From positions 14,121,001 through 14,185,000 of the forward strand of contig JAYKYS010000008.1 in the NCBI GenBank assembly GCA_036924285.1: 64,000 nucleotides of DNA, in the 5' to 3' direction. Made by a program: the position numbers and the translations under genes. Numbering within the stretch: the stretch's first letter is position 1; every line of letters begins with the position of its first letter. Below are positions 24,448 to 36,529 of the stretch, piece after piece. Source of the DNA: Asterella californica (Eukaryota; Streptophyta; Marchantiopsida; Marchantiales; Aytoniaceae). Below the pieces are notes generated by a model. The model searched no databases. It saw nothing but the letters and a program-made list of their open reading frames with translations, and was not told the origin of the DNA.

Positions 24448-24873
24448 TCAGTAAAGGGTCAAGATAACTACACGAAAACGTTGGATGATCATGGGCACGA
24501 CAAACGAGATATGCGATGACATGATCTCTCGGTAGTATTCCTCTCCAAAGTTTCTCACTACTAGAGCTTCGTACATGGCTTTGGGTTGACAGATGTATCT
24601 TATCTCGCACTCGGTGTTAAAGTTTACAGGAGGGAGCTGATTTAGATCCATCCTTCGTTAGATGAGGATAAAGACGGTGAGATCCCATTCTTGGCCGTAA
24701 GTGACAACAGGTAAGATCACAGGGACAGACGAGAGCATGACTTGCGCGGTAAAGTTATGCTCGAAGGATCCTATCAGAAACTGTTGAAAATGAACTCGTC
24801 CTATGTACATCAGTTTAATCTGGAAAGGATTTTGAAAAAGAAATCTGGACGGTAAGTAGAGTCCTTCGTCCAT
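24448..24873 (-). pseudogene. Unrecognised retroelement-associated ORF remnant
   Basis: Two minus-strand open stretches, 24873-24658 and 24651-24448, contain GRVHFQQFLIGSFEHNF, VILPVVTYGQEWDLTVFILI, ICQPKAMYEALVVRNFGEEY and HISFVVPMIIQRF. The sequence looks like real protein coding (hydrophobic and aromatic spacing) but I recognise no domain. It lies upstream, in the minus sense, of the LTR-like repeat and gag, so it is probably the 3' coding end of a neighbouring or recombined copy of the same element. Confidence 0.4.
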
Positions 24874-24889
24874 CTCTCACAACATGTGC

Positions 24890-25990
24890 ACTCCAACTTG
24901 AGACTGATATCCAGCGGCTGGTCGCTCGTGATATCGTCCTTGACGAGGTGGTGCACAATGATAAATCTTCAATGGATGTCATATTAGCACGTCACGAGAT
25001 TGTTTCACAAAAAGACTTGTGGTACAAGTGCAAGAATGTGGTCAAGAAGTTCTTGATCGAGTTGCAGACCAAGAAGTGGATTCCACATGGCGTCAAGGAT
25101 GCCGAGGTGGCAACTGACTTTGAGCTTCTTACAAAGTGACACTTGGTAACTTGGCTGAAGTCGCAAGAGGCTCCTATCACTGAGAACAAGCATGTGCTTG
25201 TTCAACGAGCAGTTGAGTTGAGAGGTTTGGAGGAGAGAGACCCCATACGGTCAAGACGGTTCATGTACCGTGAGCTTCAAGAACATGCAGATAAGTTGAA
25301 GGGTTGGATATACATCTATTTTCAGCTGAACTCTCAGAGAATGATTGTGTAGGACCGATATGGACAAGAGGAGGATGATATCTCTACCTTATATCTAGAA
25401 AAACAACAGACCACTAGACAGGAGAGCAGATGTATTATCTTATACTCCAGTGGCAGATGTATTATCTTATACTCCAGTGGCAGATAGGGGTACCTAGACC
25501 TTGCTACAGTGTTCCTGATTTGAACAGACCAGCCTCTGATAAGTATTACAAGAAGGGTAAGTGGAGAGCTGATGCAACACTTTACTTGGTTTAGTTATTT
25601 GTGTCAACTAACTTCTGAATAATTCTAACGAGAGAAGATATTCTCTTTGACATGCATGTTCTCTTACGCATCTAGCCATGGTTGCATTCCTTGACAGAGT
25701 CATTACCTCAGCAAAGCGCAGTTCTATACACGCTAGGGAGAATTACATGTCAGAGACTTTCAACTCAATCATAAACAAGTTTGCGACAAAGTGGGTCGAC
25801 TCTCCTCGGACACTTGAGGTTCGTTTAGCGGCATATGTGATGGATTGGAATGAGAACATAGTTTGAGAGCCAATAAAGATTTATCAGCGTCGTCCACAAT
25901 GTACTTCGTGTCTCATAAGAAAATAATATCGCGTGTGCTACCAGCTCGGACGTCATTGTGGAAAATAGAGTCAAAGGAGCGCTTGTTCGG
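24890..25990 (+). pseudogene. Degenerate DDE-type transposase, copy B
   Basis: 24900-25140 repeats copy A and keeps the tryptophan: SSMDVILARHEIVSQKDLWY, then KCKNVVKKFLIELQ. 25143-25350 is open and anonymous. 25678-25866 reads ARENYMSETFNSIINKFATK and then LEVRLAAYVMDWNEN, a C-terminal arrangement (an N..N/KFA.K motif followed by R..LA..DWNEN) seen in some DDE transposases, where the final acidic residue is expected near the Glu of SETF. Stops separate the pieces. It is dead; superfamily not assigned. Confidence 0.5.
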
Positions 25991-28470
25991 CATTTGCTTC
26001 ATTTCAATCTCTGCAAACGAATATGCTATGCAAAGTATTAGCTCCTTCACATCGATGTCTTGCTCTACAGCAAACTTATCGCAGACTGTACAAAACTCAA
26101 GAAACTTCACTTGTAACTTACCCACAGAGGCAAATTTTCACCATCTGATCCTCTCTTCATCCTCTATACTAGGTCACGAGAGCTTCCACACGTCCTCGAG
26201 AAGAACTTTGAGACCGAGAGAATTCAAGGTGTCTTGTGAGGTGACTCTATGTGACCTTGGTTGAGCTCGACTGCGGCTGACTATGATGAAAATGACAAAA
26301 ATGACAGAAATATTTTGCAGTACAGCCAGATGCAAAAATGAAAAAGAGAAAAGCTAGGCACACAAAATACGAGCAGCAAGAACGTGAGCTCTCAGTTCGC
26401 TAACGAAAGATTCATATCCAAAAGTGACTTCAGAAAAAAGCCTCTGCACCAGTGTCTTCTCACAACGAGAGAAAATAAAGCATCGTCAAATAGAATCTCT
26501 CGCACATTGTGATGGAGACAAAACCGTTCGCAAAATGATCTGAACCACACCAAAAAAACTTGGTCGTCGAGGCCAAAATGACTAGCCGGATGATCAAGAA
26601 GTGCACCTTTGTCAAATAGAACGAGTCCGCAAGAAGGCACATGAAGGCACAAAATGCAACGGCAAGAAAAACGATATGTGTCTCAGTCAACTTTTTTAGC
26701 AATAGAGTGAAAAAACAGTACGCTCTACACTGATTAGCCACCTGTAATGGAAAGCCCCGGCCTAGCAACCCACCGATGTAACAAAAATCACCACAACGAG
26801 CAAGACAGTATAGAGTGAACGTAGGATGAAACTGAATGAACGGGTCCCAGTTCGTCTACGTGCAGGACCAAGACCAAATCCTTGAAGCTACAGAAGTCTA
26901 TAACTAGAAGTTGACAAGCAACTTGAAGCACTCCTGAAACATGGAAACCCTAAACCTTAAAGATCAGAAACCGAAAAGAGTTCCTGAAACAGCTCCGGCC
27001 TGGATCCCTCTCGCTATGTGGCAGGAGGAAAATGACGTGGCATGGGGGAGGGTATATACCCCGACCTGTGGATTAATTCTCAACTTCTGGGCATTCAATC
27101 ATCCAGTTGAAGTAGAAATTACAGCCATCTCTCCCTCCCTCTCTCTCGCTTACGGTGCAGACGGATGTGATCTTATGCGTAAACGTTCTCTTCACTCGTT
27201 CAGGCTCCCGATGCGTGTCATGAGTGAGCTCTGTCCCTTGGATTCAGTTTGGATTATGAAATGTAAAAGAGTCACTCCACCGTTCCATCTCCTCTTGCAG
27301 AAGTACATTCACTGTCACACTTTTCATGTTTCATTTGATTGAAGTCTTCCCCTTACTCTCCCCGCGGCCCGGCTACGAGTTGAAACAGTGGAGAGATGAA
27401 AAGTTGTGCAGGAAGCAAGCAAAACAACAAACGAGAAGCTCAAGCTCATCAATAGGTATCACTTCTAGTTACTGCGGGCAGTGCCAGGGCCCCACGCGAA
27501 GACCGACAAGAGTCGTAATGAGTCAAAAGTCGAGTTAGATCATTGCTGTTCCGAAGTCTGGTCCTAGCGATGCGTCGGAAACGGGGACTCGTGGGAGCCT
27601 TCATTACTGACATCAGGTGAAAGAAAAGTGACTTTACGCCCAGCAAAGATCTTGCTCTCAGTTTGACGAGACCAAATTTGACGTCTGTGCTGTTCCGCAT
27701 ACCTGGAGCAGAGATTGAACTCCATGCAGTTGGATAAAGATATGTCTGCATTTAGATACCGCCAGATTTTGCACCACCTTGTCTACTGTGCCTTCCCCTC
27801 GGGAGAAAATGTGTTCGTACATAAACAGAATTGAAGCTCTTGCCCTCGAACAAGCCGAGGAATCCTCGTCAGCCACACTGTTGTTGTTCGCACGAGGGAA
27901 ATTCAGTTCGCGAAAGTCCTCGAGAGAGAACACTCCAGCTAGTCATCTGCAGCTTTGTGCTACAGAGAGTAACTTTGTGACTTCGTTATTATGCAACAGA
28001 GACCGGGATACATACAGTAAATAGGATAGAGCGACGACTGCATGACTGATGGACGCGACTCCTACTTGTCAGAAGCTGTGAAACAACAGTTCGGTCTCTA
28101 CGTGGAGGCAAAGAGCTTCCATGTCCACTGACTCCACTCCGACCATAATATTCACAGTCTGAATTTTCTGATTCCTTGTCGTGTTCAGCAGAAGCATGTG
28201 GTTGCGATTCTCATCGTGCTCTGACTCCCAGATCCTGCACGGTAGAATAGTGAAACAATATTCTCTACTCCAGTAGAGGTACAAGTTACTAAGTTAGGAG
28301 GATCCCAACTTAGTAGCAGCACAACTTACCGAGGAAATAATGCTCGTATCCAAAATTCTCGACTTTTTGCTTCAGCATGCCAAATTTATTCTGAACGACC
28401 ATCCGCTGCTATATTTGCACATCACTGAAAACGCACTCTAGGGAAAATCTTCCTGAACGAACAAAATATT
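25991..28470 (+). repeat. Non-coding part of large interspersed repeat, copy B
   Basis: Collinear with copy A (4688-5755). Relative to A it has extra sequence at about 26070-26480 and at 26818-27913. High identity is seen at 26580-26730 (CGAGTCCGCAAGAAGGCACA) and 27915-28300 (GAGAGAACACTCCAGCTAGT). Confidence 0.6.
26818..27913. mobile_element. About 1.1-kb segment present in copy B only
   Basis: Copy A is continuous (AGTATAGAGTGAAGTCCTCG at about 5150), whereas copy B is interrupted after AGAGTGAA and resumes at AGTCCTCGAGAG. Either an insertion in B or a deletion in A would explain this. The bases GAA stand at both edges but are too few to prove a target duplication. An open frame at 26941-27342 shows no known domain. 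Confidence 0.35.
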
Positions 28471-28639
28471 CTGTATCAGTCACTTCTGTAACTGATACCC
28501 AAGTCGCTTAGTATGTAACGGTGCAGTAGGTAATCATTAATTCGAAAGACCGGTCTCGCCAATATCTCCCCCAGATTGCATCCGCTGATAGAATTCTAGA
28601 ATTTCACGACAACTTCTTATCATTTACATATCCCCGCTG

Positions 28640-28990
28640 ACTGCAATACATGTCAACAATAAAAATTGCTCTCGTGAGGCATTATCTCTTGCTCTTGCAT
28701 GAAGAGTGAAAAGAAACTTTTTCTGTTGTAGTAGTCTGGTACTATTTCGTTTCCAGAAGGTGCTTTGATCTGAATGTGTGTTCTGTCAATAGCAGATCCT
28801 GTATATTTGGTAGTCCACAAAGACAATAAAGTCCTTCACTCATCATTTGCATCTTGTAGTCCAAAGGCCACTGCAAATGTCACAATCTCAACACTAATAT
28901 TATAACTTGCACCCCTTCTTGGACAATTCGTTTCATTGTGGACTCTCCCACCTCGAATCATTCTCCTATCAAAAAATTATATAGAACATG
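28640..28990 (-). pseudogene. PIF/Harbinger transposase fragment
   Basis: The minus strand encodes, in two frames, a segment ending LYCLCGLPNIQ and then GSAIDRTHIQIKAPSGNE with YYNRKSFFSLFMQ. Together these match the first catalytic-Asp block of Harbinger (HARBI1-like) DDE transposases, whose consensus is a GLPN..GaIDgTHI.I..P segment followed by NRK...S...Q. A one-base shift separates the halves and stops occur upstream, so this is a relic. It lies inside the larger repeat copy B and has no counterpart at the same place in copy A. Confidence 0.7.
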
Positions 28991-30269
28991 AGCTAGTCTG
29001 TACACTATCATAGCCCATCGCTTCTTCAAGAAGATAACTCTTTGTATTTTGCTAATAACACTTATGAGTCAAGAGGTATTTTAATATTTCTAGTTTTTTT
29101 AAATATCTTATTTTATAAATAAAAGAGATTTTTCATAAAAAGTATATTCTTTTTTGATATAAAATATTCTTTTTCACAAAAAATATTTAAAAACTAAAAT
29201 AATATAATTTAGTTTTATAGATCTTTAAAGTGTTATTTAAAATTAAAATATATTATATTTTCTTATCACTTGTTTATAACAAAATCCTTTAGTGAACCCC
29301 TGAGATCGCTTCTAAACCAGAACCGCTCTATGAAAAAACTATATATATGCGCTCTAACCTAAGGCCTACATGTTCTAACAACCAGAAGAATGAAGTTTTT
29401 TGCGTTAGCAAAGATTCACTTCGTCTTTCTTGAGAGAGGAAAGAATACATTTCACTTATACACTCAAAAGTTAACTGGAACGAAAACTGCCGAGCTGAAG
29501 CAATGCCCCACTGACCAAAAGACACACCTCTCCCAATGAATGAACACACAGTTGCAAAACCAAAACCCTGACTCACTGAAACTGTCCTTCAATGGAACTT
29601 GTCATTCCAATCTTCCAACGAAACGATCGAAGACTCCAACCATGCGACTTAACTCAATAAGTCTTAATGGCAATTAACGAAAAAGTTACCCTCTAAAGTT
29701 ATTTATTGCCACCATCTTTATGTTTCATACGCATATTTTCTACAAACACTCCATTCGTAATTTTAGTTCTTACATTGACATGATTAAACAAGTAAACTAC
29801 AGTTTGCACATGAAGGAAGTCTTGCACTACTTGCTATTTTATAGACTTGCACATTTTCACTTTCTTCGAAGATCGAGAAGGGTTAGGTAATAAATTAATA
29901 TCCTCATTAAATTAATATTTATTTGGTGATAAAGCCTAGGTTTATTTTCTGAAGCTCATTTTGGTACACTAACATTATGAATTATATGTGGAAACTCTGC
30001 AAAAATTACTGCGATTTTTGTTAACACTAATAGTTATTTTACATTTCATTGTTTCCATTGACTCGTCTAGAATGTATATATAATATTTATATATTCTGAT
30101 AGAAAAACTAGAAAAGATTTCTCTCATCTATGAACCAAGTATAACTCCTCTCGCTGTGACAAGCACGAGTCCCAATTTGCAGTTTCTATCTTATTTCGTG
30201 GCTTGCTTCTTCCATTCCTCTGGCCAGAAGCTCATGTCTCATGCATATTTATTACATTACTTGCTTGTT
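28991..30269. other. AT-rich sequence, no gene seen
   Basis: Strongly AT-rich between about 29090 and 29290. Nothing recognisable. Confidence 0.45.
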
Positions 30270-30612
30270 GTGAAGCTTGCTTATTTATTCACCTCTTCCA
30301 TCTGAAGACGGAAGAGGGTAGAATGCTTATTTTGTTCCTAATTTTTTTTGGGGGAAAAGTTATGTAATATATTAGAATATTTATTAAAATAATCTTTTTG
30401 ATTATTTTAATAACCGGCTTGACTTATATTGTTGGAGGTGCGTTTGTATGGGTTTCACTTATAGGTTCTTTGGGATGTTTCCCCAGTTCTCTGAATAGCT
30501 AGCATTTAATAGTTATATATTATTTTTGATTTTTAATAAACTTTAATGTAAAATTTTTGTATAACAGTTATATCTTTTCTGATAACAGATACTGAACAAA
30601 AGTTCCCAAAGG
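30270..30612 (+). repeat. Terminal block of interspersed repeat copy B
   Basis: Aligns with 6205-6545 in the same orientation (GCTTGCTTATTTATTCAC, GTTGGAGGTGC, AGCATTTAATAGTTATATAT against related words in A). It probably marks the right end of the element. Confidence 0.55.
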
Positions 30613-32555
30613 TGGTTGAGCATGCTAATTTATTCACACTACTTGCTATATCAAGTTTATTTTCCTTCCTTTTCTCCCCTCAGCCATCATCATATCATTA
30701 TAAGCAATGCTTTTATTATCCTCATCTCAACCAAGTTCTATGTAGATTCTGAAAAATTCTTTAATAGAGGGATGAATCTGAGATTCAGTAGGTCGTGTGA
30801 GCACATACTATCAGTGTCATGACCTTACTCAACTTTGTGCGCGATCATCAGATGAAGGAGCTACTCCTCTTGCAATTTAAAACGAGATGACAAAAAGTAA
30901 AGTTTTACTTCGACAATCCTCCAAAGTTGTTCAGTACTGTTAGGCTTCGTTATAAGGTAGGATTCGTGCCTTCTACTGCCCTTCCCAGAATCACTTTCCT
31001 GCACATTGAATGAGATACTTCTCTAGATACAGACTCGAATACAAACGATTGTGTTCCCGTCTTAAATCTGTTGGACGAAATCCTTCTAAAGGCTATTTAT
31101 AGACTTGACTTTTCTTTTGTGATGATACGACGAGCAAAAAGTATCATTCTCCTATGATCATTCGATGTTTACCCATCATATCCCCTTCATATCTAGTGCA
31201 CTTTCTGCGTTCCGGATAGCTAGAAAGTCCACACAGAAACCATGTGGAGTAACAAACATGGCTTTTGGTTTATTAATAGAGGCTGAATAGAAGCTGATCT
31301 AAAAATGCATTTGGTGTAGTTTCCTTCATTTTAGGTACAGTTTTGAGTTCACTTAGCCTCTCTCAGATTATACAGTTTGAAAATTTTTCAGAAATCCTCC
31401 CCGTATTACACCTGCAACTTTAAGTTCTTGCTGAGATGGAAGCGAGTAAATGTCTAACATGCACATCCTAGCACGTTCCTCCTCCAAACTGCACATATGA
31501 AACTGAAAATGACCTGACCAAAACTTCTATCCGAAATTATACGATGCAACTCTAACCCTATTCGTGAAATTGAAACTATACGCAGTCTAGGTTACTGCTT
31601 ATTACGAACCCTGTACCACATGTGAGAATTGCCTTCTGCAGTTTTGAAGCGGTTGTGCGTTTCAACTCTTAGATCACATTAACTGTACAAGAGTAGAACA
31701 TAATTACCAGCAGAGGTTCGAAAGGCTTCAGCCTTTCAATCTTCATAACAATGAAGTTCTCTAGAGACTCATGAGTTCCTTCGTCCTACTACTTTTGGAG
31801 CTGCATGAGTTAATTGATCTACAATGTTTTATTTGCGCTACTCAAACTTCTCCCTGTAACAAAAGTTACAAGATACAGATAAAAAGACTTAAATCTGAAA
31901 TATCAGACTGTGTCAAGAACTGCAATACGTTTCTAGACATCTGATTCAAACGTTTTCAACGATGTTTAGGAAATCACATTACGTCCAGTGACTAGTTCAG
32001 GAGATCACTCGTCCGTGAGCTAGTTGTGATATAACTTTTTTGGTAATAACTTCGATAGTAAAGCATACCATTTGACAAAAGGAGCTTACGATTTATAAAT
32101 TACTATGTGAAAAACATTCTAAAAAGTATCGTTAGTTACGATTCTGAAGGCTACCTATGACGATTACCACTTTGCTTCACGTTCTCTATCTCTTGTGCAT
32201 CTACTCTCATACATCTTCTTTCTAGAATCGTCATCCGGGTTTGCAGAAAGATATCTTTTCTCTCATTAAAGTTTATACAAACCTTCCTTAGAGAGAATCC
32301 TCAGAATGTATTTCTATCGTGTACTCATGAAACTGATCACAACTAAGTGAGAAAGAACTCATGTGCACTATAAACAGATAGGTTTGTAATGCAGTATGTA
32401 CCTCCTAGAAACCAGGTAGTGAGACTCTCGCAAGAAATGTGTTTCATTTTACTCAATGATGAACACTGATAAGAGTTAAAAATAACATGGATCCATGGAC
32501 TTCTAATAAAATAATCATATTCGTTAATCTGTAAACAGTGGATTCCGCAGAAGAT
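30613..32555. other. Intergenic, no supported gene
   Basis: No domain, RNA gene or repeat recognised in about 1.9 kb. Confidence 0.4.
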
Positions 32556-32559
32556 TAGA

Positions 32560-33768
32560 AGATGCACCAGATGGACTTCAAGAACACCTTCCTCAACGGT
32601 GATCTTGAAGAATTGATCTACATGCAGCAACCTCCAGGTTATAAGGATCCTAAGTTTTTTTCTCGTGTGTGTAAGTTACGGAAGGCTCTTTATGGTATGC
32701 AACATACACCAAGAGCATGTTATGCAAAGATCACTTCTTACTTGTAGTCTCTTGATTACCATCTTTGTAGTTCAGACTCTACCTTGTATTCATTAAGAAT
32801 ACGAGATCGGATTGTTGTGATCACTATCTGTGTTGATGACTTGACTTTACCGATAACTATGAGGAGCTTATTTCCCATATCAAGGATCATTGTCGAGTTC
32901 GAGATGATGGACTTAGGAGCACTGAAGTACTTCCTTGCTGTGGAGTTCATTAGAGATGAGAAGAATGTTTGGCTTCTACAGCGACAGTATGTTCTCAGTA
33001 TGCTTGAGAGATTTGGTATGCTTGACTGCAAATCCATTGCTACGTCATTAGAGCAAGGGGTAAAGCTAACAACAGAGGATGATGAGTTACTTGATGATCC
33101 ACGCATGTACAAATAGATGAGAGTTGAGAGTCTTATCTATCTGACTGTCACCAGATCAAACTTGAGCTATGCCGTCAGTCTGATCAGTCAACTTATGCAA
33201 TCATCACAGAGATCATATTAGGAGGCTCTCAAGCTGAAGTTCTCGATGCAGTACGAACTTCACAATCGATACGGTGGATCATTGTTGTTACATGACTACA
33301 CCGATGCTGATTGGACAGAGAGTGCTGACAGGAGATCCACGTCATGTTATGCTTTTGGACTTGGAAGCGCTGCTATAAGCTAGGCTTCTAAGAAGTAACC
33401 TACGATTGTTTTGTCATCCACAAAAATAAAATACCGAGGAGCGATAAATGCAACATGCGAATCGATTTGGCTTTCTTGTCTGCTTGCTGATACTGGTGTG
33501 GAGTGTACATATCCTGTTGTTGTATATACGGAGAACATTAGCAGCATGAAGTTAGCTAGTAATCTTGTTTTCCATGCTAGGACGAAGCACATTGAGGTGC
33601 ACTATCATTTCATTAGAGAGAAGGTTTTTGCAGGAGAGATTGAGCTCAATTATGTGAGCACAAGAAGTCAGGTTGCAGATATCTTTTACTAAGGTATTGT
33701 CTACAGATAAGTTTGATGTTTCAGACATTGTCTAGGAGTACAAGATGTAGAGTCGAGCTTGAAGGGGA
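32560..33768 (+). pseudogene. Ty1/copia pol fragment (RT and RNase H)
   Basis: Frame 3 reads continuously through a few stops (TAG at 32745, 33114 and 33220, among others). RT begins at MDFKNTFLNGDLEELIYMQQ, then KALYGMQHTPRACYAKI, and the catalytic block ICVDDL (normally YVDDL), followed by MDLGALKYFLAVEF. RNase H follows with LHDYTDADWTESADRRSTSC, IVLSSTKIKYRGA, and DTGVEC...VYTENISSMKLASN. The end reads HFIREKVFAGEIELNYVSTR. Gag, protease and integrase are missing, so the copy is 5'-truncated at about 32560. A GAAGGGGAG polypurine tract follows at 33761-33769. Confidence 0.88.
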
Positions 33769-33925
33769 GTGTTGATATAGTCCCAAGCTCTAGTAGATCA
33801 ATGGCTAATATAAGCTAGAGTGGTTAAGATAGTTGTCTATAGTTAGTTAGAGGACTAATCCACCATTAGAATTTTCCTTGAACTCATCTCCACTATATAT
33901 ACATGGAGAGGTGTAACACACGAGA
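33761..33925 (+). repeat. Copia polypurine tract and partial 3' LTR
   Basis: GAAGGGGAG directly precedes TGTTGATATAG at 33770, the classic copia PPT/LTR junction. The LTR fragment includes CTATATATACATGGAGAGG (a TATA-like core near 33892). No right end or matching 5' LTR was found. Confidence 0.6.
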
Positions 33926-34960
33926 AAACCAAAAGATGCTTGAAGTAGTAGTTTAAGGATCGAATCCACAGAGATGCAAGTAAAGATCATCCAAAAGTAG
34001 TAAACATGTGACAAAGGTGATTCTTTATGATTTTCTTTTATTCTCACGGGTAGAAATCAGTCCCGGTAGAGATCAAACTCAGGTCTATCCAACAAGATAG
34101 AGTTTGATAATCCTGACAAATAACATAACATGTACTAAACAGGTCAGGGACCTCAAGAAAAAGATAAACAACAGAGATACAGAGCCACTGATGGAAATGT
34201 CTCAATGAAGAAGTACTACTGAGTGCTACTAAGTAGCTTCTAACATCATAAAACGCTAAGTATCTTCACACTAAGTTATCTTTACTACTACTGCTCTCGG
34301 AAAACTCTGACGAAGAAGACTCTTCTTCTGCCGAAGTACAAGGTTCAACTTCTTCTAAAGTGTCTTCACCAAAGAACAACTTCCTCTAAAGAGAACTTCG
34401 TCCAAAAACTCTTTCGTAGTAAACTAACTCCGTAGATGCTGGTCTATTCTCAAGCTTCGGCGCAAACTCCCTACTCTGATTTCAGCTGTAAACATGCAAG
34501 GCCTTCGTCACCCAGACTAATTCTTACCACAGCAAACTACGAGACTTCGTAGGTAAATCCTCGAAGAAGACAAACACATAATGACTGCGTAAACTCAAGA
34601 AATAGAAAATTGAAAATAACAAACACATAGAGGTCCCGAGCACAAACAACACAACGCTTATACACAATTTTCTCCGAAGATGGCGGATCTTCTTCTTAAG
34701 AAGTCGGATGTACATAGGTATCGATGGATGAAGGTCTTGTACTCGGAATGACACCAAGTATCACACCGGATCTTATTCGTTAACTCCCTAGCTATCTCGC
34801 TAACCGAGAACTCAATAGTCGTTCTAACCTCTCGGAGCTCTTAACTACTCTCTGACCTAACCTAGCTACTCGGTTCTTCATCGAAGAACCCTCTATATCT
34901 GTTACCCCTAGCTCATGCCTAATCTCTTGAAGAATCTTTAGCTTCGAAGTATCTAAGTTG
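33926..34960. other. Spacer upstream of the methyltransferase retroelement
   Basis: No coding region recognised. It may contain the missing 5' LTR of the following element, but no LTR pair could be matched. Confidence 0.35.
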
Positions 34961-34964
34961 ATGG

Positions 34965-35730
34965 TGAAGTGGACGAGGTGGAGGAGCTCAGGGAGGCCGT
35001 GGTGGTCGAGCTGGAGGTAGAGGTCCAGCACCTGAGAGAGGACTAGTCGGACCACCGCCTGCTACGACATCGGAAGCAGGTATGGCTGCTCAGATTGAGC
35101 AGTTGGAGCAGAGGATAGCTAGTATAGCTATGGCTCAGCGGAGATCTGGTGGAACAGAAGCTTCCACATCTTATGGAGGAGACGGAGGAGACTTCGATTT
35201 CATGACATGTGTGGCGCAGACTCGAGGTGCAGTACGTGCCTCTGAGCCACGAGGTGCGTCAGTGGAGTTGGATCCACAGGTCAGGCTGGGGAGGCTGGTA
35301 GACAGGTCAGGCTTCCTCAGTCATTCGCGTTATCGGAGACGTTGAGGACCACGTCTATGGTTCCTAAACGACCTATCGATGGTGCAGTGGGGTTGGAGGC
35401 ATCGACATCCAGGAGTGGAGGTGATGCGAGTCAACCCTCGACGTCTGTAGATGCGACGTCGAATCTGATATTGGGAGCGACTACTGCAGTTTTGCGAGCC
35501 TCATTATTCTCAGCCACGGATATGAAAGCATTGGGAGTCAACTTGGCTCTAGTGTTTCAGTTGGCGGTCACGCTCAGTGAGAGCGAGGATGTAGTTACCT
35601 CTAGTGCTGAAGTGGTTCAGCGAGAGGCGGTAGACGTGTCCATGGAGTCGAAGATCAGGACAGCTACCAGTGGTACTTGGCAAGCGGCAGCTGCTAGGTA
35701 AGATGAGTTACCAGCGAGACCGGCGATTGA
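34965..35730 (+). pseudogene. gag-like region with RGG-rich stretch
   Basis: In frame 3, about 34965-35080 reads as a Gly/Arg-rich tract (GRGGGAQGGRGGRAGGRG) followed by MAAQIEQLEQRIASIAMAQ, a short coiled coil. Such RGG tracts serve as nucleic-acid-binding tails in some retroelement Gag proteins. 35342-35701 continues in the same frame after a stop at 35343-35345 and contains low-complexity Ser/Thr/Val. No CCHC knuckle was seen. Assignment rests partly on position ahead of protease. Confidence 0.5.
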
Positions 35731-35739
35731 CCGTGCTGG

Positions 35740-36200
35740 TTGGTGTTGTTGGACAACAGAAGTGATATCTTCTGTTTGGTGGCACCTTCAGGAAAGGTGT
35801 ATCGACCACAGAAGGTCTTGTTAGACTCTAGAGCCCAACCGTTGATGTTGGAGAAGGCGGCGTGTATTGGTTTGGGTCTGAAGAAGTCCGAGGTGAAGAG
35901 ATGTCCATTCCAGTTGCAGACATCTCTACTGGGGTCAGGGGATACAGCTCTACACATGACACGCGAGATGTTGACGGTGAGAGTTCGACCAGATCATCCC
36001 ACGGATGGCTCCATGGTGAGGGCCAAGGTCATCGTTACAACCGCAGAGTCTTATGATGTATTGGTTGGAGATGTTGTGTTATACCCTATGGGGTTCGTGA
36101 TCGACTATTGGACGGAGACATCATCTTACAGATTAGGTTGGCAGTCCAGTGAGGGACGAGTGAGCCGCTTACCAGTGCGGTTCAGTGCTAGAGTTGGGAC
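35740..36200 (+). pseudogene. Retropepsin-like aspartic protease domain
   Basis: N-terminal third of a 393-residue open frame (35740-36921). VLLDSRAQPLMLEKAACIGL at about residues 26-45 is in the place of the D-[ST]-G-A active site; the Gly is Arg here (AGA at 35830, one G-to-A step from GGA), so catalysis would be lost. VIVTTAESYDVLVGDVVLYP and FVIDYWTETSSYRLGW match the later LxG and C-terminal parts of retroviral-type proteases. Confidence 0.65.
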
Positions 36201-36529
36201 GACGGAGCTTACACCAGGGACGATGACATCCGTTGCAGGGTTCAGTTCGATCATCACTTGGTCGGGTGAGTTGTTAGAGAGCAATGTCCATGCGGAGGAC
36301 ACTCCGGTCTTTGAGGAGGTGGAGGACATGCCTAACATGTCCACGTTAGTACCATCTGCTTTGGATGTTCCACTCTGGAGTTCGAGTGGGGAGTTGCAGC
36401 AGTATGCTGATCGGTTGGTGCACCAGGCTTGGAGTGAAGCCTTTGTAGCACCAGTAGAGGAACAAAAGGTTGTTTCTGCTACTGACCATGTGACCTTATC
36501 ACCGTTGGATACGACTCTCATTGTATGGC

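Noticed and set aside
26941..27342. 133-residue plus ORF in the segment unique to copy B
   Set aside because: No domain and no match within the window; kept only as part of the inserted segment.
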